The notes under the pieces: generated by a model
Databases searched by the model: none
What the model was told of the DNA's origin: nothing
The model's input: the letters and a program-made list of their open reading frames with translations, nothing else
In this document: positions 1 through 8,376 of the stretch, in pieces
Position numbering within the stretch: the first letter of the stretch is position 1
How the letters are laid out: every line of letters starts with the position of its first letter
Translations under genes and position numbers: made by a program
Assembly (NCBI GenBank): GCA_017481945.1
Contig: JAFUOJ010000013.1
Location: 1 to 51,799, forward strand
DNA length: 51,799 nt
Reading direction: 5' to 3'
Origin: Parabacteroides sp.
GTDB lineage: Bacteria; Bacteroidota; Bacteroidia; Bacteroidales; Tannerellaceae

Positions 1-3000
1 GGTACAACCGTAGGAACAATGACATTAGGTGATGGTACGTACACGTTGCAAGATGTTCCGGGTGGAGCAAAAGCCGTGTTGGAATTCTCTTACATCGGTT
101 TCAAACCGGTAGAAGTAGTGGTAGGTAACCAGAAGGTTATTAATGTAACAATGACTGAAGACTCGGAGCAGTTGGAAGAAGTTGTAGTAGTTGCTTATGG
201 TACTGCTAAAAAGAAAGACTTGACAGGATCAATGAGTGCAATTGATACTAAAGTGTTGACAGCTCAAAGTTCAGCTTCTACATCTAAGATGTTGGAAGGT
301 TCTGTACCGGGTTTGCAGGTTGCTTCAACAGACGGTCAGCCGGGTGTCGACATGGGTATCCGTGTACGTGGTGTTAGTTCTGCAGTCGGTGGTAGTGCAA
401 GTGCCTTGGTTGTAATTGATGGTGTGCCAGCTCAGAATGAAAACCCATTGTCAAACTTGAACTCTTCAGATATCGAGAACATCACAGTTTTGAAGGATGC
501 TGCATCAACAGCCCTTTATGGATCTCGTGGTGCGAACGGTGTTGTATTGGTAACAACCAAGAAGGGTAAAAGTGGTCAGACTCGTATCAGTTTTGATGCT
601 CGTTGGGGTTGGAACTCTGTGGGTGCTTTCAATACATCTGGTATGAGAGAGGCTTCTGATTATTATGAGTACTATTGGAGATCTATTTACAACTCTTATC
701 GTTATGGTGTAAATGGTACAGGTATGCCTGGTGTTGACGCAAACGGTTATCCTTATACTAATGTAAATAATCCGAACTATACTCACGAACAGGCAGCTGA
801 ATTTGCCAGCCAGCATTTGTTTAACTATGTAGCTGGTGCAACAAATTCTGAAACAAACTTCCAACGTAATGGTTTGGGTAACTGGATGGCTTACAATGTT
901 CCGGGAGCTATTTATACAATGGCTGGTTCTGGAGCAACAGCTTCAGCTACTATGACAGGTGCTTATTTGGTGGGGTTAGACGGTAAGATTAATCCGAATG
1001 CGCAGTATCTTTATGGTGATGGCGATAGATATGAAGATGTATTGTTGCAAACAGGTTTCCGTCAACAGTATGATGTATCAGCCAGTGGTGGTACAGATAA
1101 AGTGAAATATTATGCATCATTAGGTTATTTGGATGAACCATCTTTCGTTCGTGCTTCAGACTTTAGTCGTTATACAGGTCGTGCAAGTGTAGATGCAGAA
1201 TTGTTCAAATGGTTAAAGGTGGGTGCTAACGTTGGTTATACTAAATCAGAAACTAACTCTATGTCAACTCGTTGGGGACGTAACCCGGGTGCTGCAACAG
1301 GTAACGTGATGATGTATGTAAATGCAACTCACCCAATCGTTTCTGTATGGGCTCGTGAAGCAAATGCTGATGGTTCTATTGGTGGTTATGTATTAGATAA
1401 CGGAGAAAAAGTCGAAGCTGGTTATGCTAATTCAACTTATTCTCCATTAGGACAAACAGACGGTAACCGTACTGCTGCAGATGTTCTTTATGATATCGAC
1501 AGTAATATCAATGAAAACCAGGTTGATTTGTGGACTTCTCGTATGTATGCAGATTTCTCATTCTTGAATGATTTCAAGTTTACAATTAACTTCTCAATGG
1601 ACCAACATCATAATCGTCTGTTGAAATACCGTAACAGCTTGAGTGCATTGGGACAAGGTATTGGTGGTATTATGATTAACAAATATACTCGTACAATTAT
1701 CAATACTCAACAGTTGTTAAGCTATAACAAAGATTTTGGAAAACACCATGTAGATGCAATGGCCGGTCACGAGTACAATGATAATGATTATGAAATTTTG
1801 ACTTGGGGGTCTGCAGATGAATTGATTCCGAACTATATCTCTCCGGGTAACTTCGTAAATCGTTATTCTAATATTACAACTTTCTCTAATCCAAGTTGGT
1901 CTTTAGCAAATGTACGTATGGAATCTTATTTGGCTCGTGTAAATTATATTTATGATGATAAGTATTATTTGTCAGGATCTGTACGTGCTGATGGATCTTC
2001 TAAATTTATGAAAGATAAATGGGGTGTCTTCTATTCTATAGGTGGTGGTTGGCGCTTCACATCTGAAGAATTTATGGAAGGAACGAAGAGTTGGTTGGAT
2101 AATGCTAAATTACGTTTAAGTTATGGTGTGATCGGTAACCAGAATGGTATTGGTAATTATAGTAACCATACTTGGACTTATGGTGTTGGTACTTGGAATA
2201 CAGTATCAAATGGTACAGGTACTGTTAAAGATAATTTGTATTCAATTGGTTATGGTGGTTTGGTTAATGAAGATTTAACATGGGAAAATGTACATACAAC
2301 AGACGTTGGTTTAGACTTTACAGTTTTAGGAGGTCGTTTGTCCGGTACATTTGATTTCTACAACAGCTTGACTACTAACTCATTCTTTAATGAACCTATT
2401 TCAATTTTGGCTGGTTCTGGAAATACAACTCGTCAGCGTAACACAGCAAAACTTCGTAACCGTGGTTTTGAAGTAGATTTGTCTGCAACTATCATAAATA
2501 ATCAGGATTGGACTTGGAATGTAGGTATCAATGGTACTCATTATAGAACTACTTTGGTGGAAGTTCCGGCAACAACAATCCCTGCCCCTAATGCTACAGA
2601 TGATCTTCCTGATGGAACATGGACAGCAAATGGTGAAGGTTGGTCCGCAGCAGGTACAGGCAATGCATCTGGTATTTTCTATTTGCGTGGTGAAGGTCGT
2701 GACTGGTATAACTTGTATTTGTATAAATATGCAGGTGTTGACCAAGAATCTGGTTTGCCTATGTACTGGCACCGTGTAACTTACGATGATGTAAATAATA
2801 ACGGTTCAGGTGATCGTTATGCAGGTAAGCAAATTGGTGAAGATGTAAAGACTACAGTTTCTGCTGATGCTTCTTTGTATGAAATGGGTAGTGCAACTCC
2901 GGATTGGATTGGAGGTTTGAATACATCTCTTCGTTATAAAGATTTTGACTTCCAGGCAGTATTTGCATATCAGATCGGTGGTAAATTCTTGTCAGTTGAA

Positions 3001-3432
3001 TATGCAAATGGTTTGTATCGTTCTTCTTATTTGTCTCGTGGTGCACAGCCTCAGTCAACAGACTTAATAGGTAATACTTGGACTCCGGATAATACAGGAG
3101 CTTACTTCCCAATGCAATGGGCTTCAAATAGCTCTTCTAACTATTATGACGGTTCTACAACTGGTTCTTGGAAGTATACAGATATGTCATTGTTCTCAGC
3201 TTCTTACTTACGTATGAAGAATATCACTTTAGGTTATACTTTGCCTAAATCACTATTGAATAAAGCAGGTATCAGCAAATTACGTGTTTATGCTTCAGCA
3301 GATAACTTGTGGTATATTTCTGCAAAGAAAGGTGTAGACCCTGCTATGTCAATGACAGGTGGTTTGGAAGTTGGACAGTATGTTTATCCGACTATGCGTA
3401 CAGTATCTCTTGGTTTAAATCTTGAATTCTAA
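1..3432 (+). CDS. SusC/RagA-like TonB-linked outer-membrane receptor, 5' end missing
   Basis: The reading frame is open from base 1, so the gene begins upstream of the window; signal peptide and start are absent. It begins inside a carboxypeptidase-regulatory-like domain (GTTVGTM...GDGTYTLQDV). A TonB box follows (EEVVVVAYG), then a plug domain with the family's typical VVIDGVP and ALYGSRGANGVVLVTTK stretches, then about 900 residues of beta-barrel ending in aromatic Phe (SLGLNLEF). In this family the protein forms the barrel of an outer-membrane importer for oligosaccharides or peptides, capped by the SusD partner encoded 23 bp downstream. The substrate cannot be told from sequence, and no glycosidase or regulator is adjacent on this side. 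Confidence 0.96.
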   Translation, partial: GTTVGTMTLGDGTYTLQDVPGGAKAVLEFSYIGFKPVEVVVGNQKVINVTMTEDSEQLEEVVVVAYGTAKKKDLTGSMSAIDTKVLTAQSSASTSKMLEGSVPGLQVASTDGQPGVDMGIRVRGVSSAVGGSASALVVIDGVPAQNENPLSNLNSSDIENITVLKDAASTALYGSRGANGVVLVTTKKGKSGQTRISFDARWGWNSVGAFNTSGMREASDYYEYYWRSIYNSYRYGVNGTGMPGVDANGYPYTNVNNPNYTHEQAAEFASQHLFNYVAGATNSETNFQRNGLGNWMAYNVPGAIYTMAGSGATASATMTGAYLVGLDGKINPNAQYLYGDGDRYEDVLLQTGFRQQYDVSASGGTDKVKYYASLGYLDEPSFVRASDFSRYTGRASVDAELFKWLKVGANVGYTKSETNSMSTRWGRNPGAATGNVMMYVNATHPIVSVWAREANADGSIGGYVLDNGEKVEAGYANSTYSPLGQTDGNRTAADVLYDIDSNINENQVDLWTSRMYADFSFLNDFKFTINFSMDQHHNRLLKYRNSLSALGQGIGGIMINKYTRTIINTQQLLSYNKDFGKHHVDAMAGHEYNDNDYEILTWGSADELIPNYISPGNFVNRYSNITTFSNPSWSLANVRMESYLARVNYIYDDKYYLSGSVRADGSSKFMKDKWGVFYSIGGGWRFTSEEFMEGTKSWLDNAKLRLSYGVIGNQNGIGNYSNHTWTYGVGTWNTVSNGTGTVKDNLYSIGYGGLVNEDLTWENVHTTDVGLDFTVLGGRLSGTFDFYNSLTTNSFFNEPISILAGSGNTTRQRNTAKLRNRGFEVDLSATIINNQDWTWNVGINGTHYRTTLVEVPATTIPAPNATDDLPDGTWTANGEGWSAAGTGNASGIFYLRGEGRDWYNLYLYKYAGVDQESGLPMYWHRVTYDDVNNNGSGDRYAGKQIGEDVKTTVSADASLYEMGSATPDWIGGLNTSLRYKDFDFQAVFAYQIGGKFLSVEYANGLYRSSYLSRGAQPQSTDLIGNTWTPDNTGAYFPMQWASNSSSNYYDGSTTGSWKYTDMSLFSASYLRMKNITLGYTLPKSLLNKAGISKLRVYASADNLWYISAKKGVDPAMSMTGGLEVGQYVYPTMRTVSLGLNLEF

Positions 3433-3455
3433 ATTAATTAAAAAGCGAAGTAAAA

Positions 3456-5144
3456 ATGAAAAAATATATTAAAAATATCTGCGGAGCTTTGGCTGCGGTT
3501 ACAGCATTGACTGCCTGTGATTCCAAGTTGGATCTTACCGATCCAACTAAATTGACGGATGAGCAGATCGAAGGTCTTTTGATAGATGGAACTCCGGAAC
3601 AGCAGCAATTGGTTTTCGGTGGTATGGCTACTGGTTTGAAGAGCTATTTATGCTATCGTGGATCAATTATGTCTGGAGGCTTCTCTAACATATCTATTGA
3701 TAACGAGTGGGTACATAATAATATGTATCGTAATTTGCAGTGTGGTGATATTGTGTATGGTGACGGTGCTCGCCATTCTTCTGGTTGGGGACAGTATTAC
3801 AGAAATAGTGCTGATAACCAATATTGGGATTCAGATAGAGAATCAGAATGTTATGGATTTTGGGCTTCACCGGCTATTTCTATCAGTAAGGCCAATAATA
3901 TCTTGATGTATTTAACAGATGAGGTTATTGAAAAGAGTAATAGCGGTTTATTGAAGCAATATAAAGCACAAGCTTTGGTAATTCGTGGTATGGGTTACAT
4001 GCAATTGATGGAACGTTTTACAAAGGCTTATTTACATGGTGGTCAGAGTGGTCATGGTATGCCAATTTACACTACTTATGGCTATAACGATCCTGTTGCT
4101 CCATCTTCTGCAACTGAGACTTGGAATTTTATCATCAATGACTTAAAAGAGGCCGTTCGTTTATTCAAAGATTCAGGTTTGGGTTCTAATGGATATACAA
4201 TTGGTACAACTCAGGCTGAATGTTATGATATAGACTGTGGTGTTGCTCAATATTTCTTGGCAAAGGCAGCTATGTGGACTGGTGATTACCAGTCTGTTAT
4301 TACTGCAGGTAATGATGTTATGAATGCCTATAATTGGTCTTTTATAAAAGAAGAAAATTATGGTGTTGATAACAGTCGTGTTGCAGGTATCTGTGCAAAT
4401 ACAGATGATATGAGATCTGATGATAATGCATTTTTAAGTATTGCAAAGAATCCAGAAACTATTTTTGGTTGGGATACGGATGCAAACCTTTACAATTGGT
4501 CTTATTTGAATCCGTTTGCTAATGGTTCTGATATGACAAGTCATGCTTATATGCAGATTGACAATGCTTTGTGGGCAAAAATGTCAGATAATGATTATCG
4601 TAAATCTCGTTACATGACTGAAGCCGCAGAATTCCCATATTTTGCAATTATTAGTGGCGATTCAACATGGTATCCGACAAAAGTTCCTGCTTATACTTCT
4701 TTGAAGTGGGCTGCAACTATTGCTTCTGATGAGTCAGCTCGTAAACATGATAGATCAAATTCTGATCAGATTTTGTTCCGTACCTCAGAAGTTGTATTGA
4801 TGTTAGCTGAAGCATATGCTCAGAGTGGTAACGATACAGAAGCAAAGAACACATTGAATAAATTGTTAGCAGCTCGTACTAAAGCTGGTGCTCCGACTAT
4901 GACATGTGACAATACAATGGCAGGTATGTCTACATTGGATATGTGTAAGTTACAGTGGAGATTAGAATGTTGGTTAGAAAATGGTTGGGCATTTTGGAAT
5001 GCTAAACGTTGGAATCAAGTTCCTACTTATGATGGTTCTAACCATTGGAGTGATGGTCGTACAGTTGCTATTGAGAACATGACATGGGAAATTCCTGATA
5101 AGGAAACTCAGACTAACCCACATTGGGCAAGTGTAAGTAGATAA
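3456..5144 (+). CDS. SusD/RagB-like surface glycan-binding lipoprotein
   Basis: 562 residues starting with a lipoprotein signal (MKKYIKN...TALTAC, lipobox Cys21), followed by an Asp/Ser-rich tether. The body is helical with the SusD-type C-terminal region (SEVVLMLAEAYAQSG, then a Trp-rich end with ENGWAFWNAKRWNQVP). SusD proteins sit on the cell surface over the SusC barrel and capture the ligand. The gene follows its SusC partner by 23 bp and is probably co-transcribed. A stem-loop 100 bp downstream ends the unit, so this is a minimal two-gene pair. Assignment to the family is secure; the ligand is unknown. Confidence 0.95.
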   Translation: MKKYIKNICGALAAVTALTACDSKLDLTDPTKLTDEQIEGLLIDGTPEQQQLVFGGMATGLKSYLCYRGSIMSGGFSNISIDNEWVHNNMYRNLQCGDIVYGDGARHSSGWGQYYRNSADNQYWDSDRESECYGFWASPAISISKANNILMYLTDEVIEKSNSGLLKQYKAQALVIRGMGYMQLMERFTKAYLHGGQSGHGMPIYTTYGYNDPVAPSSATETWNFIINDLKEAVRLFKDSGLGSNGYTIGTTQAECYDIDCGVAQYFLAKAAMWTGDYQSVITAGNDVMNAYNWSFIKEENYGVDNSRVAGICANTDDMRSDDNAFLSIAKNPETIFGWDTDANLYNWSYLNPFANGSDMTSHAYMQIDNALWAKMSDNDYRKSRYMTEAAEFPYFAIISGDSTWYPTKVPAYTSLKWAATIASDESARKHDRSNSDQILFRTSEVVLMLAEAYAQSGNDTEAKNTLNKLLAARTKAGAPTMTCDNTMAGMSTLDMCKLQWRLECWLENGWAFWNAKRWNQVPTYDGSNHWSDGRTVAIENMTWEIPDKETQTNPHWASVSR

Positions 5145-5161
5145 AATTGTAACTGAAAATT

Positions 5162-5177
5162 CTCTGTATATACAGAG
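5162..5177. repeat. Perfect 16-bp palindrome and hairpin in the 3' region of the first susCD pair
   Basis: CTCTGTATATACAGAG is a perfect palindrome 17 bp after the susD stop. A second weak stem (GGTTTTATA at 5187-5195 with TATAAAACC at 5206-5214) follows before the likely terminator. These may protect the mRNA 3' end or be an operator; there is no further evidence. Confidence 0.4.
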
Positions 5178-5248
5178 CTAAACATGGGTTTTATACAATC
5201 ACATATATAAAACCATACTAAATTTTTAAATCACTAATAATAAAGTTT

Positions 5249-5280
5249 AAAAGAGCCCATCTGTGAAGATCGGCTCTTTT
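5249..5280. terminator. Bidirectional intrinsic terminator between susD and metY
   Basis: AAAAGAGCC at 5249-5257 pairs with GGCTCTTTT at 5272-5280, with A/T tracts on both sides. It lies between the convergent susD (plus) and metY (minus) genes and can serve both. Confidence 0.85.
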
Positions 5281-5305
5281 GTTGTTTGTATAAGGGGAAA
5301 AATGG

Positions 5306-6586
5306 TTACTGTTTTAGTGCCTGTTCGATGTCTGCGATGATGTCTTCAGCGTCTTCGATACCGACAGAGAGACGGATAAGGTCTGGAGCAACCCCTGCTT
5401 CGATTAATTGCTCGTCTGTCAATTGACGATGGGTGTGGCTTGCCGGGTGAAGGACACAAGTACGAGCGTCTGCTACGTGTGTAACAATACAAATCATCTT
5501 CAAGCTATCCATGAAACGGATTGCCTCTTCGCGAGTCCCTTTCAAGCCGAACGCGATAACACCGCAAGTTCCGTTTGGCATATATTTCTGAGCCAACTCA
5601 TGATATTTATTGCTTTTTAGTCCCGGATAGTTTACCCAAGCGACCTGTTCATTGGCTTCTAACCATTCCGCGATTTGTTGAGCGTTCTTACAATGCTGCG
5701 GCATACGCAAGTGCAAAGTTTCCAAGCCTAAGTTCAATAGAAAAGCGTTCTGCGGTGATTGGATAGAGCCTAAATCACGCATAAGTTGTGCTGTCGCTTT
5801 CGTCATATAGGCCATTTTGCCAAAAGCCTTTGTATAAGTCAAGCCGTGATAAGATTCATCCGGTGTAGTCAATCCGGGGAATTTATCCGCATGAGCTTCC
5901 CAATCGAAATTGCCACTATCTACAACTGCGCCACCGACACTGGTCGCATGACCGTCCATATATTTAGTCGTAGAGTGTGTAACAATATCTGCACCCCATT
6001 CAAACGGACGGCAATTGATAGGTGTCGCAAATGTATTGTCCACAATCAAAGGCACTCCGTGGCTATGCGCAATGCGAGCGAACTTTTCAATGTCCAAAAC
6101 ATTCATTCCCGGGTTAGACATGGTCTCTCCGAACAACGCTTTGGTGTTTGGCTGGAATGCCGCTGCGATTTCCTCTTCAGGAGCGTCCGGATCCACAAAT
6201 GTAACTTCGATTCCCAACTTCTTCAAGGTCACACCGAACAAGTTGAAGGTCCCTCCGTAGATTGTAGAAGAGCAAACCAAATGGTCACCTGCCTGGCAGA
6301 TGTTGAAAACAGCGTAAAAATTGGCTGCTTGTCCGGATGAGGTAAGCATAGCACCCACACCGCCTTCCAAAGCTGCGATTTTGGCAGCTACCGCGTCGTT
6401 TGTCGGGTTCTGCAAGCGGGTATAGAAATAGCCGCTCTCTTCCAAATCGAACAATTTGGCCATTTGTTCGCTGGTGTCATATTTGAAGGTTGTACTTTGA
6501 TAGATCGGTAGAACGCGAGGCTCTCCTTTTTTCGGTTGCCAGCCGCTTTGCACGCAAAGGGTGGCTGGTTTAGATGATTTGTTCAT
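5306..6586 (-). CDS. metY: O-acetylhomoserine sulfhydrylase (PLP-dependent)
   Basis: 426 residues, the usual length for O-acetylhomoserine aminocarboxypropyltransferases of the Cys/Met-metabolism PLP family. The PLP lysine is visible in HSTTKYMDGH (Lys208), the pyridine-nitrogen Asp in VDNTFATP (Asp183), and the GxxLTSSGQAAN loop near residue 80. The enzyme makes homocysteine from O-acetylhomoserine and sulfide in methionine synthesis, in the cytoplasm. The protein opens with TLCVQSGW and has the long middle typical of MetY rather than MetB. It has its own well-formed promoter at 6627-6657, overlapping the stop codon of the upstream MATE gene, so it need not depend on MATE transcription. Confidence 0.93.
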   Translation of the reverse strand: MNKSSKPATLCVQSGWQPKKGEPRVLPIYQSTTFKYDTSEQMAKLFDLEESGYFYTRLQNPTNDAVAAKIAALEGGVGAMLTSSGQAANFYAVFNICQAGDHLVCSSTIYGGTFNLFGVTLKKLGIEVTFVDPDAPEEEIAAAFQPNTKALFGETMSNPGMNVLDIEKFARIAHSHGVPLIVDNTFATPINCRPFEWGADIVTHSTTKYMDGHATSVGGAVVDSGNFDWEAHADKFPGLTTPDESYHGLTYTKAFGKMAYMTKATAQLMRDLGSIQSPQNAFLLNLGLETLHLRMPQHCKNAQQIAEWLEANEQVAWVNYPGLKSNKYHELAQKYMPNGTCGVIAFGLKGTREEAIRFMDSLKMICIVTHVADARTCVLHPASHTHRQLTDEQLIEAGVAPDLIRLSVGIEDAEDIIADIEQALKQ

Positions 6587-6626
6587 TATTAGAATGTTGT
6601 TATTTTGTGTTTGTTAATTTTTTCGA

Positions 6627-6657
6627 CAAAAATACGGATAGTTTGCCTGCTTCACAA
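6627..6657 (-). promoter_or_regulatory. Predicted Bacteroidota promoter of metY
   Basis: On the minus strand a TTG (-33 element, 6655-6657) is followed after 20 bases by TATTTTTG (-7 element, 6627-6634), matching the TAnnTTTG pattern. It is about 40 bp before the metY start and overlaps the end of the MATE gene. Confidence 0.65.
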
Positions 6658-7980
6658 TATCTTTTTCTGCAAAATGCGAAACCAACCGTAGGAAACAATC
6701 CCTTTTAGGATACTTGAGATACTGATAGCCCACCATACACCTTCGATTCCGGCTCCCCAGTGCGTTAAAAGTAGCGCCAGCGGAATGCGTAGGCAGTTGA
6801 AGGTAATACTAATGATCGCCGGAGGCATGGTTCGCCCGGTCCCATAGAACACACCCTGCATTGTAATCTCCAACATCATAAAAAGCATGGAGTATCCGTC
6901 TATGCGGAGGAAAATCCCGCCCGCCTCATAAGCTTTTTGCTCCGGCACGATTAAAGAGAACACTTCGCTTCCCCAGCAGACGAATAACAGCGTGCAAAAG
7001 ACCCCAATCCAAGCCGTCATTTTCAAAGTCGTATGGAAAGCCTGCATAACACGCTCCTGTTTTTTAGCTGCGAAGTTTTGAGCGACAAAAGTACTGAGCG
7101 CAGTACTCAATCCCTGCGATGTATTCCACGCGATGGCTTCGATTTGACCGCCTGCCGTAAGTGTCATCAGCCCGATATGTCCGCCGTAGGTAGAAGCCGT
7201 TCGTCCCATCAGCAAATTAATGACCGCAAAGAGGCTATTGAGCAGTGCGACGGGGAGTCCCAATCGGAAAATCTGCCAACTGTACTTCCTTTTCAGCCGT
7301 ACGAGGAAAGGAATCCCTCCGAACAGCACTCTTTTCCGCTTCAGAAAGAGGAGGAAGAGGATAAACACCGTCGCTTCTGACAACCAGGTCGCCCAAGCTG
7401 CCCCATCCGTCCCTAAATCAAAGCCGAAGATGAACAAAGGGTCGAGTATCATGTTCATAACTAATCCGCTTCCACTGATATAGAAAGGTATCCGGCTCAA
7501 TCCTGCCGCGTTGTAAATTCCGGTGCAGGCTGCAGACAGTAAAATGAACGGGAAGCCTGTCGAGATGATTCGCAAATAGGAGACAGCGCTCTCCGTAATC
7601 TCGGCTTCCAGCTTGAACAATCCAATAGTGGGATAGGCGAGGAGGAAAAGCAGTAATCCCCATGCGATAGAGATAATCAGCGCAATGGTAAGGTTGTGCG
7701 ACGCAAAACTTCGGGCGCTCTCCTCTTCGCGAGCCCCAATACTTTGTGCGACGCTCACTTCGGCTCCCACTTTATTGAGATAAGAGAGGGAGGAGGTCAT
7801 CCACGTCAGAATGCCGACTGCTCCGACCGCTGCTACCGCTTCGCTACCCAATCGGCCTACCCAAGCCATGTCTGTAATGCTATAAGCCATTTGGACAAAG
7901 GAGGTTCCCATGATGGGAATCGCCAATTGGAAAAGTTGTTTTCGTATAGGTCCTTCTGTTAAGTTCTTTGTGCCTTGCAT
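6652..7980 (-). CDS. MATE-family multidrug/cation antiporter
   Basis: 442 residues with about twelve hydrophobic segments in two similar halves, as in MATE exporters. It opens with TEGPIRKQLFQLAIPIMGTSFVQMAYSITD (quoted here only by its positions, residues 8-37), which is the usual N-terminal helix 1 region of this family. MATE pumps use Na+ or H+ gradients to expel organic cations or metabolites from the cytoplasm. The gene starts 29 bp from the nearest unit of palindrome array 1, so the array occupies its promoter region. No clear TAnnTTTG box was found between array and start. The substrate is unknown. Confidence 0.9.
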   Translation of the reverse strand: MQGTKNLTEGPIRKQLFQLAIPIMGTSFVQMAYSITDMAWVGRLGSEAVAAVGAVGILTWMTSSLSYLNKVGAEVSVAQSIGAREEESARSFASHNLTIALIISIAWGLLLFLLAYPTIGLFKLEAEITESAVSYLRIISTGFPFILLSAACTGIYNAAGLSRIPFYISGSGLVMNMILDPLFIFGFDLGTDGAAWATWLSEATVFILFLLFLKRKRVLFGGIPFLVRLKRKYSWQIFRLGLPVALLNSLFAVINLLMGRTASTYGGHIGLMTLTAGGQIEAIAWNTSQGLSTALSTFVAQNFAAKKQERVMQAFHTTLKMTAWIGVFCTLLFVCWGSEVFSLIVPEQKAYEAGGIFLRIDGYSMLFMMLEITMQGVFYGTGRTMPPAIISITFNCLRIPLALLLTHWGAGIEGVWWAISISSILKGIVSYGWFRILQKKIL

Positions 7981-8008
7981 AATCTACGTTTTTTTAATGT
8001 TGAATCTG

Positions 8009-8238
8009 ATAATGTTACTTTACATTATTGGAATTGAATCCTACAAAATAATAATGTAAGTTTACATTATAATGTTTTACCATTGCAATGTAATAATGTA
8101 GATTTACATTATGCCTTTGTATCCTTGCAAGTTGATAATGTAAGTTTACATTATGAGGTTGCACCTCTGCAAGTAGATAATGTAAAGTTACATTATGGAC
8201 TCGTACCACTGTAATGTGATAATGTAAGCTTACATTAT
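8009..8238. repeat. Palindrome array 1: six 20-bp palindromes at exact 42-bp pitch
   Basis: Units start at 8009, 8051, 8093, 8135, 8177 and 8219. Each is ATAATGTAA, two bases, TTACATTAT, or within one to three changes of it. The pitch is exactly 42 bp every time. The 22-bp spacers are only loosely alike; most carry TTGCAA or a variant near one end, and two hold short palindromes of their own (8155-8167, 8240-8251). A decayed seventh unit may lie at 8261. The array fills the gap between the end of the beta-barrel gene (8377) and the start of the MATE gene (7980). There are no cas genes, and the spacers are too similar and short for CRISPR. Confidence 0.93.
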
Positions 8239-8275
8239 GAGATTGCAATCTTGCGAGCTTATTTTGTAAATCAAA

Positions 8276-8349
8276 AAAACGACATTTCAATGGTGAAAAA
8301 TCATTTCCGCATTTCCGGAAACCTTTTTGCAACATTGAAATGTCGTTTT
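8276..8349. repeat. Long hairpin next to array 1, possible terminator of the TPR/barrel operon
   Basis: A 17-base arm at 8276-8292 (AAAACGACATTTCAATG) pairs perfectly with 8333-8349, with a 40-base loop that itself contains TTTCCGGAAA (8312-8321). It begins 38 bp beyond the last clear unit of array 1 and 27 bp after the beta-barrel gene stop in the direction of transcription. A/T tracts at both outer ends make it a plausible bidirectional terminator, but arms and loop are long for that; it may be an end element of the array. Confidence 0.6.
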
Positions 8350-8376
8350 ACAATTTTAGAGTGTCAAAAGATCCAA

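Noticed and set aside
505-864. Antisense reading frames within the susC, metY, MATE, TPR and exporter genes
   Set aside because: They are shadows of well-supported genes in other frames, with no ribosome sites and no recognisable domains.
8015-8335. 106-residue minus-strand reading frame across array 1 as a real gene
   Set aside because: It exists because the 42-bp pitch keeps frame; it has no convincing ribosome site, and the sister arrays with 41-bp pitch cannot encode a repeat protein.
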